Positions 16,333-25,184 of a stretch of DNA of 64,000 nt are shown piece after piece. Position numbers and translations under genes: made by a program. Source of the stretch: Nodosilinea sp. P-1105 (GTDB taxonomy: Bacteria > Cyanobacteriota > Cyanobacteriia > Phormidesmidales > Phormidesmidaceae); contig NZ_SMDQ01000023.1 in the NCBI RefSeq assembly GCF_012911975.1, positions 1 to 64,000 of the forward strand, written 5' to 3'. Each line of letters opens with the position of its first letter. Within the stretch, counting starts at the first letter, position 1. The notes beneath the pieces were generated by a model. That model did no database searches. It worked only from the letters and a program-made list of their open reading frames with translations, and was not told where the DNA came from.

Positions 16333-17340
16333 TCAGAGGCTTTGGGCCACTTTGCGGGCCAGATCTGCCATCCGGCAAGAGTAGCCCCACTCGTTGTCGT
16401 ACCAGGCCAGAATCTTCACTTGGGTGCCATCCACTACCATGGTGGATAGGGCATCAATGATCGACGATCGCGGGTCGTCTTTATAATCCACAGATACCAG
16501 CGGGCGCTCTTCATAGCCCAGGATGCCGTGCAGAGGTCCATCGGCGGCCTGCTTCAGCAATTGGTTGACCTCATCCACGGTGGTGGGGCGGTCCACTTCA
16601 AAGACGCAGTCTGTCAGCGAGGCGTTGAGCAAAGGCACCCGCACAGCCAGACCGTTGAGTTTGCCTTTCAACTCTGGGTAAATTAATGTAATTGCCGTCG
16701 CTGAGCCAGTGGTGGTGGGAATCAGCGACATACCCGTGGCCCGGGCGCGGCGCAGGTCTTTGTGGGGAGCATCCACAATAGTTTGGGTGTTGGTATGGTC
16801 ATGGACTGTAGTGATCACCCCGTGACGAATCCCTAGACCTTCGTGAATCACCTTCACCACTGGGGCCAGACAATTTGTGGTGCAAGAGGCGGCTGTTAGC
16901 AGGTGGTGTTCGGCTGGGTCATAGAGGTGATCATTAATGCCGTAGACCACATTTAAGGCCCCCTCTTTCACTGGCGCGGCGACGATAACTTTTCGAACCC
17001 CCGCCTTGAAGTAAGGATCAAGCAGCGCTGAGGTGCGAAACTTCCCGGAGCACTCTAGCACCAGATCTACTCCAAAGTCTGACCAAGGAATGTCACCGGG
17101 GGAGGAGCCGTCACTAAAGCCTAGAGGGGTGCCATCGATGGTGATTTTTTCGTCCCCAACAGCAACTACATCCGGTTCCCAACGACCATGGACCGAGTCA
17201 AATTTCAGCAGGTGGGCGGCAGCGGCAGTCCCGCCTTTGACGTCATTAATGTGGACAAACTCCAACTCTGGATAGGCCCAACCTGCCCGCAACACTAACC
17301 GGCCAATGCGGCCAAAGCCATTGACAGCAACTCTCACCAT
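16333..17340 (-). CDS. gap: ArsJ-associated glyceraldehyde-3-phosphate dehydrogenase
   Basis: This is a full-length 335-residue type I GAPDH with a Rossmann motif ([13 protein letters not shown]), the active site [18 protein letters not shown] (Cys about 154) and the C-terminal [14 protein letters not shown]. The usual housekeeping enzymes are also GAPDHs. However, the tail-to-head neighbour arsJ and the arsenic-type operators upstream make this the dedicated copy that forms 1-arseno-3-phosphoglycerate from arsenate. The residue after the NAD pocket (NDVKGG) is compatible with NAD, though coenzyme preference is not certain. Confidence 0.9.
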   Translation of the reverse strand: MVRVAVNGFGRIGRLVLRAGWAYPELEFVHINDVKGGTAAAAHLLKFDSVHGRWEPDVVAVGDEKITIDGTPLGFSDGSSPGDIPWSDFGVDLVLECSGKFRTSALLDPYFKAGVRKVIVAAPVKEGALNVVYGINDHLYDPAEHHLLTAASCTTNCLAPVVKVIHEGLGIRHGVITTVHDHTNTQTIVDAPHKDLRRARATGMSLIPTTTGSATAITLIYPELKGKLNGLAVRVPLLNASLTDCVFEVDRPTTVDEVNQLLKQAADGPLHGILGYEERPLVSVDYKDDPRSSIIDALSTMVVDGTQVKILAWYDNEWGYSCRMADLARKVAQSL

Positions 17341-17407
17341 AGCGATTGGATCCTACTGATTAATACAATGGCCGCCAAATCTCATTGGTTTAGCCCACTA
17401 AGCCGTT

Positions 17408-17477
17408 GTAGACTCATCATTTCAAGAAGAATTGATTTGTCTGTAGACTCATCATTTCAAAAAAAATTGATTTGTCA
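17408..17477 (-). promoter_or_regulatory. Two 35-bp direct repeats with ArsR/SmtB-type operators upstream of gap-arsJ
   Basis: Units 17408-17442 and 17443-17477 both begin GTAGACTCATCATTTCAA. Each contains TTCAA-N6-TTGAT (17421-17436 and 17456-17471). This differs by one base from ATCAA-N6-TTGAT, the site I recall for Synechocystis ArsR at arsBHC, which is also present twice. The repeats start 68 bp before the gap ATG. No arsR gene lies in the window, so the regulator would act in trans. Confidence 0.7.
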
Positions 17478-17496
17478 AGTTATCCAGATCACAAAG

Positions 17497-17530
17497 AAAC
17501 CCCCAGGCCAGCAGAATGGCCTGGGGGTTT
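17497..17530 (-). terminator. 14-bp perfect hairpin, probable terminator
   Basis: AAACCCCCAGGCCA (17497-17510) pairs exactly with TGGCCTGGGGGTTT (17517-17530) around GCAGAA. On the minus strand it is followed by CTTTGTGATC, so it most likely ends leftward transcription from the Nif11 gene before the gap-arsJ promoter. Confidence 0.7.
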
Positions 17531-17548
17531 GGGGTATTGGGGGCAGGT

Positions 17549-17750
17549 GCTGGGTACGGGTATCGGGTGACGGGTATCGGGTGGCGGGTATCGGGTGGCG
17601 GGTATCGGATGCAGGCATCGATATCCCCTCCTGGGAGGCCTGTACTGAGTATGTCGAAGTAGGCAGGGGTGGGTAACACGGTTCACGGTTCACGGCTCAC
17701 GACTTGCCGTACACCTTGTACCGTGAACCGCAAACCTAACACCTGATACC
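17549..17750. repeat. Tandem GGGTATCGGGTGGC array plus inverted-pair repeat, copy 1
   Basis: Four degenerate 14-bp units (about 17549-17607) precede a block from 17625 (CCCCTCCTGGGAGGCC) to about 17735. This block is the reverse complement of 22373-22472. Of 57 core bases only two differ. The block ends with CCGTACACCTTGTACCGTGAACC. No gene is visible between 17341 and 17755. Confidence 0.85.
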
Positions 17751-17755
17751 TCAAT

Positions 17756-18046
17756 CTAATGTCCCGACGGGGGATCTCCACTAAACGGTTGCACCCCAGT
17801 GGCGGGATAGTCATCGTGGGTGGGACCAAATAGCTCCAGAATGGCTTCCACCAGATCGCCCAAAAAGCCTTTCTGTTCTTTGATCACTGGCAAAGCCTGG
17901 CGCACATGGTCGGGGGAAAAGTCGTAGCCTTTCGCTTCTCCTAAGTTAATTAACTCACGTTGATCGTCGATGGCCTGCACCTGACTCTTGAGATCAGGAT
18001 CTTGAGCGGCCTGCTGTAGAAATGAGAGTGCATTTTCCTTAGACAT
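17756..18046 (-). CDS. Nif11-domain small protein
   Basis: From ATG 18046 the protein has 96 residues and begins MSKENALSFLQQAAQDPDLK, a clear Nif11 domain (PF07862), with GYDFSPDHVRQAL further on. A GTG/ATG-type start at 18097 is possible, but the methionine at 18046 begins the domain and has GGAG upstream. Some Nif11 proteins are leader peptides of ribosomal natural products. Here there is no double-glycine cleavage site, no Cys-rich core (C-terminus ATGVQPFSGDPPSGH) and no maturation enzyme nearby. A free-standing Nif11 protein of unknown role is therefore the safer call. Confidence 0.75.
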   Translation of the reverse strand: MSKENALSFLQQAAQDPDLKSQVQAIDDQRELINLGEAKGYDFSPDHVRQALPVIKEQKGFLGDLVEAILELFGPTHDDYPATGVQPFSGDPPSGH

Positions 18047-18163
18047 GATTATGACTCCGAGTAACTGGGCCTGGGTGAGGTGGGATAGGCTGCGCATTGA
18101 CCATTTCTTGCCAAGGTCAAATTTACCTCTAGTGCCACCCCTAGTGTCGCCCTAGAGATGCCG

Positions 18164-18240
18164 AACGGGGATCAGACTCAACAGAACCTTGCATTTCTTG
18201 AAACATCGCAACTCCACTGTGGCTTTAGATCCCCGTTTTT
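18164..18240 (+). ncRNA. Possible short RNA or leader with terminator
   Basis: AACGGGGAT (18164-18172) pairs with ATCCCCGTT (18229-18237), followed by TTTTT. The 56-base interior shows no ORF. It could be a small RNA, or an attenuating leader of clpC. Nothing recognisable as Yfr1 was seen. Weak evidence. Confidence 0.25.
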
Positions 18241-18321
18241 ACTCCCCCCGAGCGTCTCAGATGGCTAGAGGGTGGCCTAGCATTTGCCGCAAAGCAGGAT
18301 AGCAAGATAGAATAGGTTAAG

Positions 18322-18357
18322 GAATGTTAATACTTTTCTGAGAAAAAATTAACATTC
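18322..18357. promoter_or_regulatory. 10-bp inverted repeat upstream of clpC
   Basis: GAATGTTAAT (18322-18331) and ATTAACATTC (18348-18357) are exact complements spaced by 16 AT-rich bases. The repeat lies 195 bp before the clpC ATG and is a candidate operator. The rest of 18047-18552 shows no gene. Confidence 0.45.
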
Positions 18358-18552
18358 TATCTTCTTTGACGCCTACCTCAAGCTAGGGTTTTAGTCTCAA
18401 CCGATTAAACCGTAGTGGGGGGTGAGGTTCTCCCCACTGCTGAGTACAAGTGTTTCCTCGTAAAGTATTAATAAGCTGATTGTTGTTCTAACCCTATTTT
18501 TCTTCATTAACCACTTTTTTCTCCTCAGCCCACTAGCGGATCACTAACTACC

Positions 18553-21030
18553 ATGTTTGAACATTTCACCAACACGGCGATCGCGGTCATTATGAAGGCC
18601 CAAGAAGAAGCCCGGCGCTTACGTCACAACTTTGTAGGCACTGAGCAGCTGCTGCTGGGCTTGATTAAGGAAGAGTCCACCGTATCTGCCAAGGTGTTAG
18701 GGGAATTTGGCATCAATCTAAATGATGCTCGCGCCGAAGTAGAAGCCATCATTGGTCGGGGTAGCGGTAGTGTACCCCCCGAAATTCCGTTTACGCCGAA
18801 GGTGAAGCAAGTTTTTGAGCAGGCTTTTCAAGAGGCGCGGCGCATGGATGCTGCCTACATTGAGCCTGAGCACCTATTGCTGAGCCTGACCCAAAGCACC
18901 GAGAGTGTGGCCTATCGGGTGATGACCAACCTGGGGGTTGAGCCCGCCAAGGTTCGTACCCGAATTATTCAAGACATGGGCGAAGCGGCGGCGGTACCAG
19001 CTGGTGGCCGTGAAAGTCGCGAGGGGGGCCGCAAGACGGGCAAAATTTTGTCTGAGTTTGGCACTGACCTGACCGCCCTGGCTGCCACAGGCAAGATCGA
19101 CCCAGTCATTGGTCGAGCTCAGGAAATTGAGCGGGTGGTGCAAATTTTGGGTCGCCGCACTAAGAATAACCCCATTTTGGTAGGGGAACCTGGGGTGGGT
19201 AAGACCGCGATCGCTGAAGGACTAGCCCAACGGATTGCTAACCAAGATGTCCCTGAAGCTTTAATCACCAAGCGGGTAATTAGTCTGGATATGGGGTCTT
19301 TGGTCTCGGGCACCCGGTTTCGGGGTGACTTCGAAGAACGCTTAACCCAGCTAGTACAAGAAGTGCGGGAAGATCCCGATGTAGTGTTGGTGATCGATGA
19401 AATTCACACCTTGATTGGGGCTGGCTCCTTAGAGGGGGGCATGGACGCCGCCAATATGTTGAAACCAGCCCTGGCCCGGGGAGAAATGCAGTGTATCGGG
19501 GCCACGACCCTGGATGAATTTCGTAAGTACATCGAGCGGGATGCTGCGCTAGAACGGCGCTTTCAGCCGGTAACCATCAATCCCCCCTCGGTGCAGGAAA
19601 CCATCGAAATTTTGCAAGGGGTGCGCAGCCGCTACGAGCAATTCCACCAGGTCACCTTTACCGATGAAGCTTTAGAGGCCGCCGCTAAGCTGTCCGATCG
19701 CTACATCAGCGATCGCTACTTGCCCGACAAAGCAATCGATTTAATTGATGAATCCGGTTCCCAGGTAAAACTGCGGTTTATGCCCAAGTACCCCTCCAAG
19801 GAACTGAAGCAGCAACTGCGTCAGGTCAATAAAGACACCGATGAAGCGATTCAAATGCAGGACTTTGGCCGCGCCAAAACTCTGAAGGATGAGCGTCAGG
19901 CTCTCCTACAACAGCTACAAGCGGATATTCCTGAGTATGGGGAAGCGGCCGCAGGTACCCTGCCCCCTCAACCCGTGGTTGACGAAGAGAATATCGCTGA
20001 TATCGTTGCCAGTTGGACCGGTATTCCCGTCAACCGGATGACGGAAACCGAAGCCGCTCGTCTGATGCACTTAGAAGATATTCTGCACGAGCGAGTGATT
20101 GGTCAGCACGAGGCTGTAATGGCCGCCTCAAAGGCTATCCGTCGAGCCAGATCGGGGATTTCCAGTGCCGATCGCCCCATCGCTAGCCTAGTATTTTCTG
20201 GCCCCACTGGGGTGGGTAAAACTGAGTTATCCAAGGCGTTAGCGATGGCTTTGTTTGGCTCAGAAGACGCGATGATTCGGTTGGACATGTCTGAATTCAT
20301 GGAAGGCCATACCGTATCCAAGCTGATTGGTTCCCCGCCAGGGTTCGTGGGCTATGACGAAGGGGGCCAACTAACTGAGGCCGTGCGTCGCAAGCCCTAT
20401 GCCGTCATTTTGATGGATGAGATTGAGAAGGCCCACCCCGAGGTGTTTAACCTGCTGCTGCAAGTGTTAGAAGATGGCCGATTAACCGATGCCAAAGGGC
20501 GTGTGGTCAGCTTTAAAAATGTGCTGATTATCATGACCTCGAACATTGGTTCCCAGGTGATTGAGAAAGGCGGCAACGGTCTAGGCTTTGATCTGGCCAC
20601 CACTGACGCTGCCACCAGCCAGTACAACAACATCCGTAACCTGGTAAATGAAGAGATGAAGCAGTATTTCCGCCCAGAACTGCTGAATCGCCTGGATGAA
20701 ATCATTGTTTTCCGTCAGCTGACCCAGGCTGAGGTAAATCAGGTGGCTGACCTGATGCTGGATCAGGTTAACCAGCGCCTGGTTGATCGCCAGATCCAAG
20801 TCACCCTATCGGATGCGTTTCGGGCCAAGCTTGCTACTGAGGGGTACGACCAACGCTATGGGGCTCGTCCCATGCGGCGGGCGATCGCCCGATTGGTCGA
20901 AGATTCCCTGGCTGAAGCCATCTTGGCCGGAGACCTGGAATCCGGCGATCGCGCCCTGTTGGATATCAATGAGGCTGGAGAGCCGATCGTCAAGCCCGAG
21001 CGTCAGCCTGCCATGGCTAGCATGGGTTAG
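18553..21030 (+). CDS. clpC: ATP-dependent Clp protease ATP-binding subunit ClpC
   Basis: An 825-residue Hsp100 unfoldase that feeds substrates to ClpP. The order is: double Clp_N repeat (about 1-145), AAA-1 with GEPGVGKT (about 212), [14 protein letters not shown], a UVR-type middle segment ([16 protein letters not shown], about 437-455), AAA-2 with GPTGVGKT (about 550), and the ClpP-docking loop NGLGFDL near 675. Length and all motifs are normal for cyanobacterial ClpC. The ATG at 18553 starts [21 protein letters not shown] strong terminator follows, so it is monocistronic. Confidence 0.97.
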   Translation: MFEHFTNTAIAVIMKAQEEARRLRHNFVGTEQLLLGLIKEESTVSAKVLGEFGINLNDARAEVEAIIGRGSGSVPPEIPFTPKVKQVFEQAFQEARRMDAAYIEPEHLLLSLTQSTESVAYRVMTNLGVEPAKVRTRIIQDMGEAAAVPAGGRESREGGRKTGKILSEFGTDLTALAATGKIDPVIGRAQEIERVVQILGRRTKNNPILVGEPGVGKTAIAEGLAQRIANQDVPEALITKRVISLDMGSLVSGTRFRGDFEERLTQLVQEVREDPDVVLVIDEIHTLIGAGSLEGGMDAANMLKPALARGEMQCIGATTLDEFRKYIERDAALERRFQPVTINPPSVQETIEILQGVRSRYEQFHQVTFTDEALEAAAKLSDRYISDRYLPDKAIDLIDESGSQVKLRFMPKYPSKELKQQLRQVNKDTDEAIQMQDFGRAKTLKDERQALLQQLQADIPEYGEAAAGTLPPQPVVDEENIADIVASWTGIPVNRMTETEAARLMHLEDILHERVIGQHEAVMAASKAIRRARSGISSADRPIASLVFSGPTGVGKTELSKALAMALFGSEDAMIRLDMSEFMEGHTVSKLIGSPPGFVGYDEGGQLTEAVRRKPYAVILMDEIEKAHPEVFNLLLQVLEDGRLTDAKGRVVSFKNVLIIMTSNIGSQVIEKGGNGLGFDLATTDAATSQYNNIRNLVNEEMKQYFRPELLNRLDEIIVFRQLTQAEVNQVADLMLDQVNQRLVDRQIQVTLSDAFRAKLATEGYDQRYGARPMRRAIARLVEDSLAEAILAGDLESGDRALLDINEAGEPIVKPERQPAMASMG

Positions 21031-21092
21031 GCCGCCCCGACGATGATGCTAGTGAACTGGCTCTACTGAAATCGGCTGAGATCTGAATATTG

Positions 21093-21124
21093 ACGGTGGG
21101 TAACTGAGTTACCCACCGTTTTTT
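21093..21124 (+). terminator. Rho-independent terminator of clpC
   Basis: ACGGTGGGTAAC (21093-21104) pairs perfectly with GTTACCCACCGT (21108-21119), followed by a run of six T. Confidence 0.93.
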
Positions 21125-21202
21125 GATCGTGTCAACCCTTTGAAACCGCTGAGGTTAACGGTAGGATAGCCCTGAAACCCTCAGCCCCTCTCCCGTAATA
21201 CC

Positions 21203-22300
21203 ATGGTGAATCTTCCCCCTGAATTCCCCGACTCTTCTGACCCCAACCAGCCACGTCCAGCCACTGACAATGTTCCCAGGAGTGATCGCCGCATCCTCGA
21301 CTTTGATGAGCTGCTGGCTTTGGTGCTGGCTTTGTTAGGCGTAGGGGCGATTTTTTGGTGGGGGCTAAGTCGAAATGACACCTTCGCGGCCCAGACTGGA
21401 CTACTACGACGTCAAGTTGACGAGGCCGTTCCCCGCCTGTTTGGGACTACAGAGGAAACAACTCCTGAGCGATTTCAGCCCCGTAGCTTAGAACCAGGCC
21501 AACGGCGACCGACCGCAGCATCGCAAGACAACAATTCCCAAACCCAAACAGGGGGGCTACCGAGCCTCGGCCGTCGCTCTGATCAGCCTAGGCGAGCGGT
21601 ATCGCGAGGGGTGGCTGAACCGGAGGCAACCCCAATCGCCCCAGCGACTGTACCAGCAGATCAGCCTGCCACTGACCCGGCGGCTAACTCTGCGGCGGCC
21701 CCTCCACCCCTGGATATTTCGGATGTGCCGGAAAGTCACTGGGCTTACCCCTTCATTGTGGCTATGTATGAGGCTGGCTATTTACCTGCCTTTGCCTCGG
21801 GGCAATTTGAACCAGACCGAGCCTTGAACCGTGGGGATCTAGCCCTGCTGATCGATCAGGCGTTTGGCGATCAACCGGATCCGGCTGCTGCTGAGTTCAG
21901 CGACGTATCGAGTGCCGACCAAGTGGCCCCCGCTGTCGACCAAGCCGTTGCCAAAGGGTTCATGAGTGGCTATCCAGAAGGAGATTTTCGCCCTAACCAA
22001 CTTGTCCCCCGCTATGAAGTGTTAGTTAGTCTAGGGGCAGGGCTGGATCTGCCTAATGCCTCTAACCCAGACCAGACCCTACAAGCGTTTGTCGATGCTG
22101 AGGCCATGCCCGAGTGGGCCAGGAACCCGGTGGCCGCAGCGGCGGAGAATGCCCTGATTGTCAATTACCCCAACCGCGACCAACTAAGGCCCACCGCCAC
22201 CGCCACCCGGGCTGAAATCGTGGCTATGATCCACCAAGCTCTGGTCAACCAAGGGGAGCTGCCGCCAGTGGCGTCGGACTATGCTGTGCCGGCCCTTTAG
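21203..22300 (+). CDS. Membrane-anchored protein with three SLH domains
   Basis: This 365-residue protein has one transmembrane segment (about 31-52, LLALVLALLGVGAIFWWGLS), a Pro/Gln/Ala-rich linker, and three S-layer homology domains at about 175-230 (ISDVPESHWAYPFIVAMYEAG), 235-290 (EFSDVSSADQVAPAVDQAV...YPEGDFRPN) and 295-355 (NYPNRDQLRPTATATRAEIVA). SLH domains bind pyruvylated secondary cell-wall polymer. In cyanobacteria they also link the outer membrane to peptidoglycan, but there is no porin barrel here. It is an inner-membrane-anchored, wall-binding protein of unknown partner. Preceded by the clpC terminator. Confidence 0.85.
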   Translation: MVNLPPEFPDSSDPNQPRPATDNVPRSDRRILDFDELLALVLALLGVGAIFWWGLSRNDTFAAQTGLLRRQVDEAVPRLFGTTEETTPERFQPRSLEPGQRRPTAASQDNNSQTQTGGLPSLGRRSDQPRRAVSRGVAEPEATPIAPATVPADQPATDPAANSAAAPPPLDISDVPESHWAYPFIVAMYEAGYLPAFASGQFEPDRALNRGDLALLIDQAFGDQPDPAAAEFSDVSSADQVAPAVDQAVAKGFMSGYPEGDFRPNQLVPRYEVLVSLGAGLDLPNASNPDQTLQAFVDAEAMPEWARNPVAAAAENALIVNYPNRDQLRPTATATRAEIVAMIHQALVNQGELPPVASDYAVPAL

Positions 22301-22317
22301 GGCGGGGATAGGAAATA

Positions 22318-22490
22318 GGTGTTAGGTGAGAGGTGTTAGGTGTCGAGTGAGAGGTGTCAGGTGTCGGGTTGGCGGTTCACGGTACAAGGTGTACGGCAGA
22401 CCGTGAACCCGATTCCCGTGTAACCCACCCCTGCCTACTTCGACATACTCAGTACAGGCCTCGCAGGAGGGGATGCCGATACCCAATACC
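22318..22490. repeat. GGTGTTAG/GGTGTCAG heptamers plus inverted-pair repeat, copy 2
   Basis: Heptamer variants (22318-22368) lead into GGCGGTTCACGGTACAAGG and then 22417-22472, which is the reverse complement of 17625-17680 with two differences. The order of sub-blocks is kept, so the two copies form one inverted pair around clpC and the SLH gene. The region 22301-22601 shows no gene. Confidence 0.85.
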
Positions 22491-22601
22491 CGAAACCCAA
22501 ACCCAATACCCTATTTCTTGATCCCACCGTCTGATAGACTGGGAAGTTGAGATTGGGAACGCGGAACCCATTAAATATAGGCAGTTTGGAGGATTTATCC
22601 C

Positions 22602-23639
22602 GTGGAAAGTACCCTCGGACTTGAGATTATTGAGGTGGTCGAACAGGCGGCGATCGCATCATCCCGATGGATGGGCAAGGGCGAAAAAAACATCGCTGAC
22701 CAGGTAGCGGTGGAGGCCATGCGGGAGCGCATGAACAAAATTCATATGCGCGGTCGTATCGTCATCGGCGAGGGGGAACGGGACGATGCACCGATGCTCT
22801 ACATCGGCGAAGAAGTCGGCATCTGCACCCAGACAAACGCTTCCGATGTCTGCAACCCTGACGAATTGCTAGAAATCGACATCGCCGTTGACCCCTGTGA
22901 AGGCACTAATTTGGTGGCCTACGGCCAAAATGGCTCCATGGCCGTGTTGGCCATCTCTGAAAAGGGGGGGCTATTTGCGGCCCCCGACTTTTACATGAAA
23001 AAGTTGGCAGCGCCTCCCCAGGCCAAGGGCAAGGTTGACATCAATAAGTCAGCCACCGAAAACCTGAAGATTCTGTCCGAGTGTTTAGATCGCTCCATCG
23101 ACGAGCTGGTGGTGGTGGTGATGAAGCGCGATCGCCACAACGACCTGATCAAAGAAATTCGTGATGCAGGTGCCCGGGTTAAGCTGATCGGCGATGGGGA
23201 CGTGGGGGCGGCCCTCTCCTGTGCCTTTTCTGGCACCAACACCCATGCCCTGATGGGGATTGGTGCGGCCCCCGAAGGGGTGATCAGCGCGGCCGCTATG
23301 CGGTGTCTGGGGGGGCACTTCCAGGGCCAGCTGATTTACGACCCGGCGGTGGTAAAAACTGGCTTGATTGGCGAAAGCAAAGAAGCCAACATCGCTCGGC
23401 TACAAGAAATGGGCATCACTGACATTGATAAGGTCTACGACACCGATGAACTGGCCTCTGGGGAGACCGTACTGTTTGCGGCTACCGGCATTACCTCCGG
23501 TGAATTGATGAATGGGGTCCGCTTCTTCCATGGTGGGGCTCGTACTCAATCTCTAGTAATCTCTAGCCAATCCCAAACCGCTCGTTTTGTGGACACCATC
23601 CACATGTTCGATCAGCCCAAGACCCTACAAATTCGCTAG
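22602..23639 (+). CDS. glpX: Class II fructose-1,6-/sedoheptulose-1,7-bisphosphatase
   Basis: The 345-residue GlpX-type enzyme removes the 1-phosphate from FBP and SBP in the Calvin cycle, where cyanobacteria use this dual form. Visible motifs are [20 protein letters not shown] and the metal/substrate site [20 protein letters not shown] (about 97-116). [20 protein letters not shown] is also present. Translation starts at GTG 22602 ([17 protein letters not shown]) with GGAGGA 10 bases upstream. A clean terminator follows. Confidence 0.95.
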   Translation: MESTLGLEIIEVVEQAAIASSRWMGKGEKNIADQVAVEAMRERMNKIHMRGRIVIGEGERDDAPMLYIGEEVGICTQTNASDVCNPDELLEIDIAVDPCEGTNLVAYGQNGSMAVLAISEKGGLFAAPDFYMKKLAAPPQAKGKVDINKSATENLKILSECLDRSIDELVVVVMKRDRHNDLIKEIRDAGARVKLIGDGDVGAALSCAFSGTNTHALMGIGAAPEGVISAAAMRCLGGHFQGQLIYDPAVVKTGLIGESKEANIARLQEMGITDIDKVYDTDELASGETVLFAATGITSGELMNGVRFFHGGARTQSLVISSQSQTARFVDTIHMFDQPKTLQIR

Positions 23640-23663
23640 GTTCTCCCGTGGGCTTGTTACCCT

Positions 23664-23695
23664 AGAGATGCGGTGCTACCGCATCTCTTTTTTTT
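23664..23695 (+). terminator. Rho-independent terminator of glpX
   Basis: AGAGATGCGGT (23664-23674) pairs with ACCGCATCTCT (23678-23688) and is followed by a long T-run. Confidence 0.95.
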
Positions 23696-23884
23696 GCCTA
23701 TCGTTTGATGGACTTTTGTTGAGTTTCCTTGAGTCGGGTCCAATTTATCTCTAAGTTCAAACATATTGGCTTTTGTGTCCGGGGTAACGTTGATATCGTC
23801 TATGTCTTAGCGGTTTTACCGAATCAAGCACCCTACCCCCCGGTACGCCATAAATAGGTGAATCACTAAACGCGTGGAGGAAGA

Positions 23885-25177
23885 ATGAATATCGCCGTAA
23901 TTGGCCTGAGCCACAAAACCGCCCCAGTTCATATTCGCGAAAAACTTAGTATTCCGACGGCTCAGACAGGAGACGCGATCGCCCATCTCACCCATTGCCC
24001 CCACCTGGACGAAGTATCCATCCTCAGCACCTGTAACCGTCTCGAAATTCACATCGTTACCGAAGACACCGAGCAAGGGGTGCGGGAGGTGACTCAGTTC
24101 TTAGCTGATCACAGCGGCCTGCCCCTGCCAGAATTGCGTCAGCATCTGTTTATTCTGCTCCACCAAGATGCGGTCACTCACCTGATGCGGGTGGCAGCTG
24201 GGCTCGATAGTCTGGTGCTGGGGGAAGGCCAAATCCTCTCCCAGGTGAAACATGCCCACCAGCTGGCCCAGCAACACAAAAGCAGTGGCCGCATCCTCAA
24301 CCGTTTACTTAAGCAGGCGATTACCGCTGGTAAACGGGTGCGTACCGAAACCAGCATTGGTACCGGGGCCGTATCCATTAGCTCGGCGGCCGTGGAGCTA
24401 GCTCGGCTAAAAGTGCCCCACCTGAGTCAGTGCCATGTCAGCATTCTGGGAGCCGGTAAAATGGCGCGCCTGCTGGTGCAGCATCTGCTGGCTAAAGACA
24501 CCTGTACCATCACCATCCTCAACCGCACCGTCGATCGGGCTAACGAATTAGCCAAGCAATTCAGCGACAGCGACATTCGCACTGGCACCTTAGACACCAT
24601 GATGGAGACCGTACAGTGCTCTGATGTGGTGTTTACCTGTACCTCCGCCACCGAACCGCTGCTGCACCGCGACAACCTGGCACCCGTTCTGGATGCCGGT
24701 CGCAACCTGATGGTGTTCGACATTTCAGTTCCCCTGAATGTCCACGCCAACGTCAATGAGCTAGAGCGGGTGTTTGCCTTTAATGTGGATGACCTGAAGG
24801 CGGTAGTGGCCCAAAACCAGGCCAGTCGTCGCCGCATGGCTATGGAAGCCCAGTTACTGCTGGATGAAGAGGTGGACAGCTTCATGGACTGGTGGCGTTC
24901 CTTGGATACCGTAGTCACCATCAGCAGCCTGCGCAACAAGGTTGAATCTATCCGCGAGCAGGAATTGGAAAAAGCCCTATCTCGCCTGGGCAGCGAGTTT
25001 GCCGACAAGCACCAGGAGGTGATTGAAGCTCTGACCCGGGGCATCGTCAACAAAATCCTCCACGACCCCATGGTGCAACTGCGGGCCCAGCGGGATATTG
25101 AAGCCCGCAAGCGGGCGATGCAAACCCTACATGTGCTGTTTGACCTGGAGACCGCTTCCAACGAGAAGTACAGCTAA
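23885..25177 (+). CDS. hemA: Glutamyl-tRNA reductase
   Basis: HemA reduces glutamyl-tRNA to glutamate-1-semialdehyde, the first committed step to haem, chlorophyll and bilins. The 430-residue protein has [17 protein letters not shown] at the N-terminus, the catalytic cysteine in [11 protein letters not shown] (about residue 50), the NADPH-binding [17 protein letters not shown] (about 181-197) and the helical dimerisation tail. GTGGAGGAAGA provides the ribosome site before the ATG. The next ORF starts 7 bp after the stop. Confidence 0.96.
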   Translation: MNIAVIGLSHKTAPVHIREKLSIPTAQTGDAIAHLTHCPHLDEVSILSTCNRLEIHIVTEDTEQGVREVTQFLADHSGLPLPELRQHLFILLHQDAVTHLMRVAAGLDSLVLGEGQILSQVKHAHQLAQQHKSSGRILNRLLKQAITAGKRVRTETSIGTGAVSISSAAVELARLKVPHLSQCHVSILGAGKMARLLVQHLLAKDTCTITILNRTVDRANELAKQFSDSDIRTGTLDTMMETVQCSDVVFTCTSATEPLLHRDNLAPVLDAGRNLMVFDISVPLNVHANVNELERVFAFNVDDLKAVVAQNQASRRRMAMEAQLLLDEEVDSFMDWWRSLDTVVTISSLRNKVESIREQELEKALSRLGSEFADKHQEVIEALTRGIVNKILHDPMVQLRAQRDIEARKRAMQTLHVLFDLETASNEKYS

Positions 25178-25184
25178 CCCCCCT

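Noticed and set aside
24427-25161. 244-codon ORF antisense to hemA
   Set aside because: Ser/Arg-rich shadow frame within hemA.
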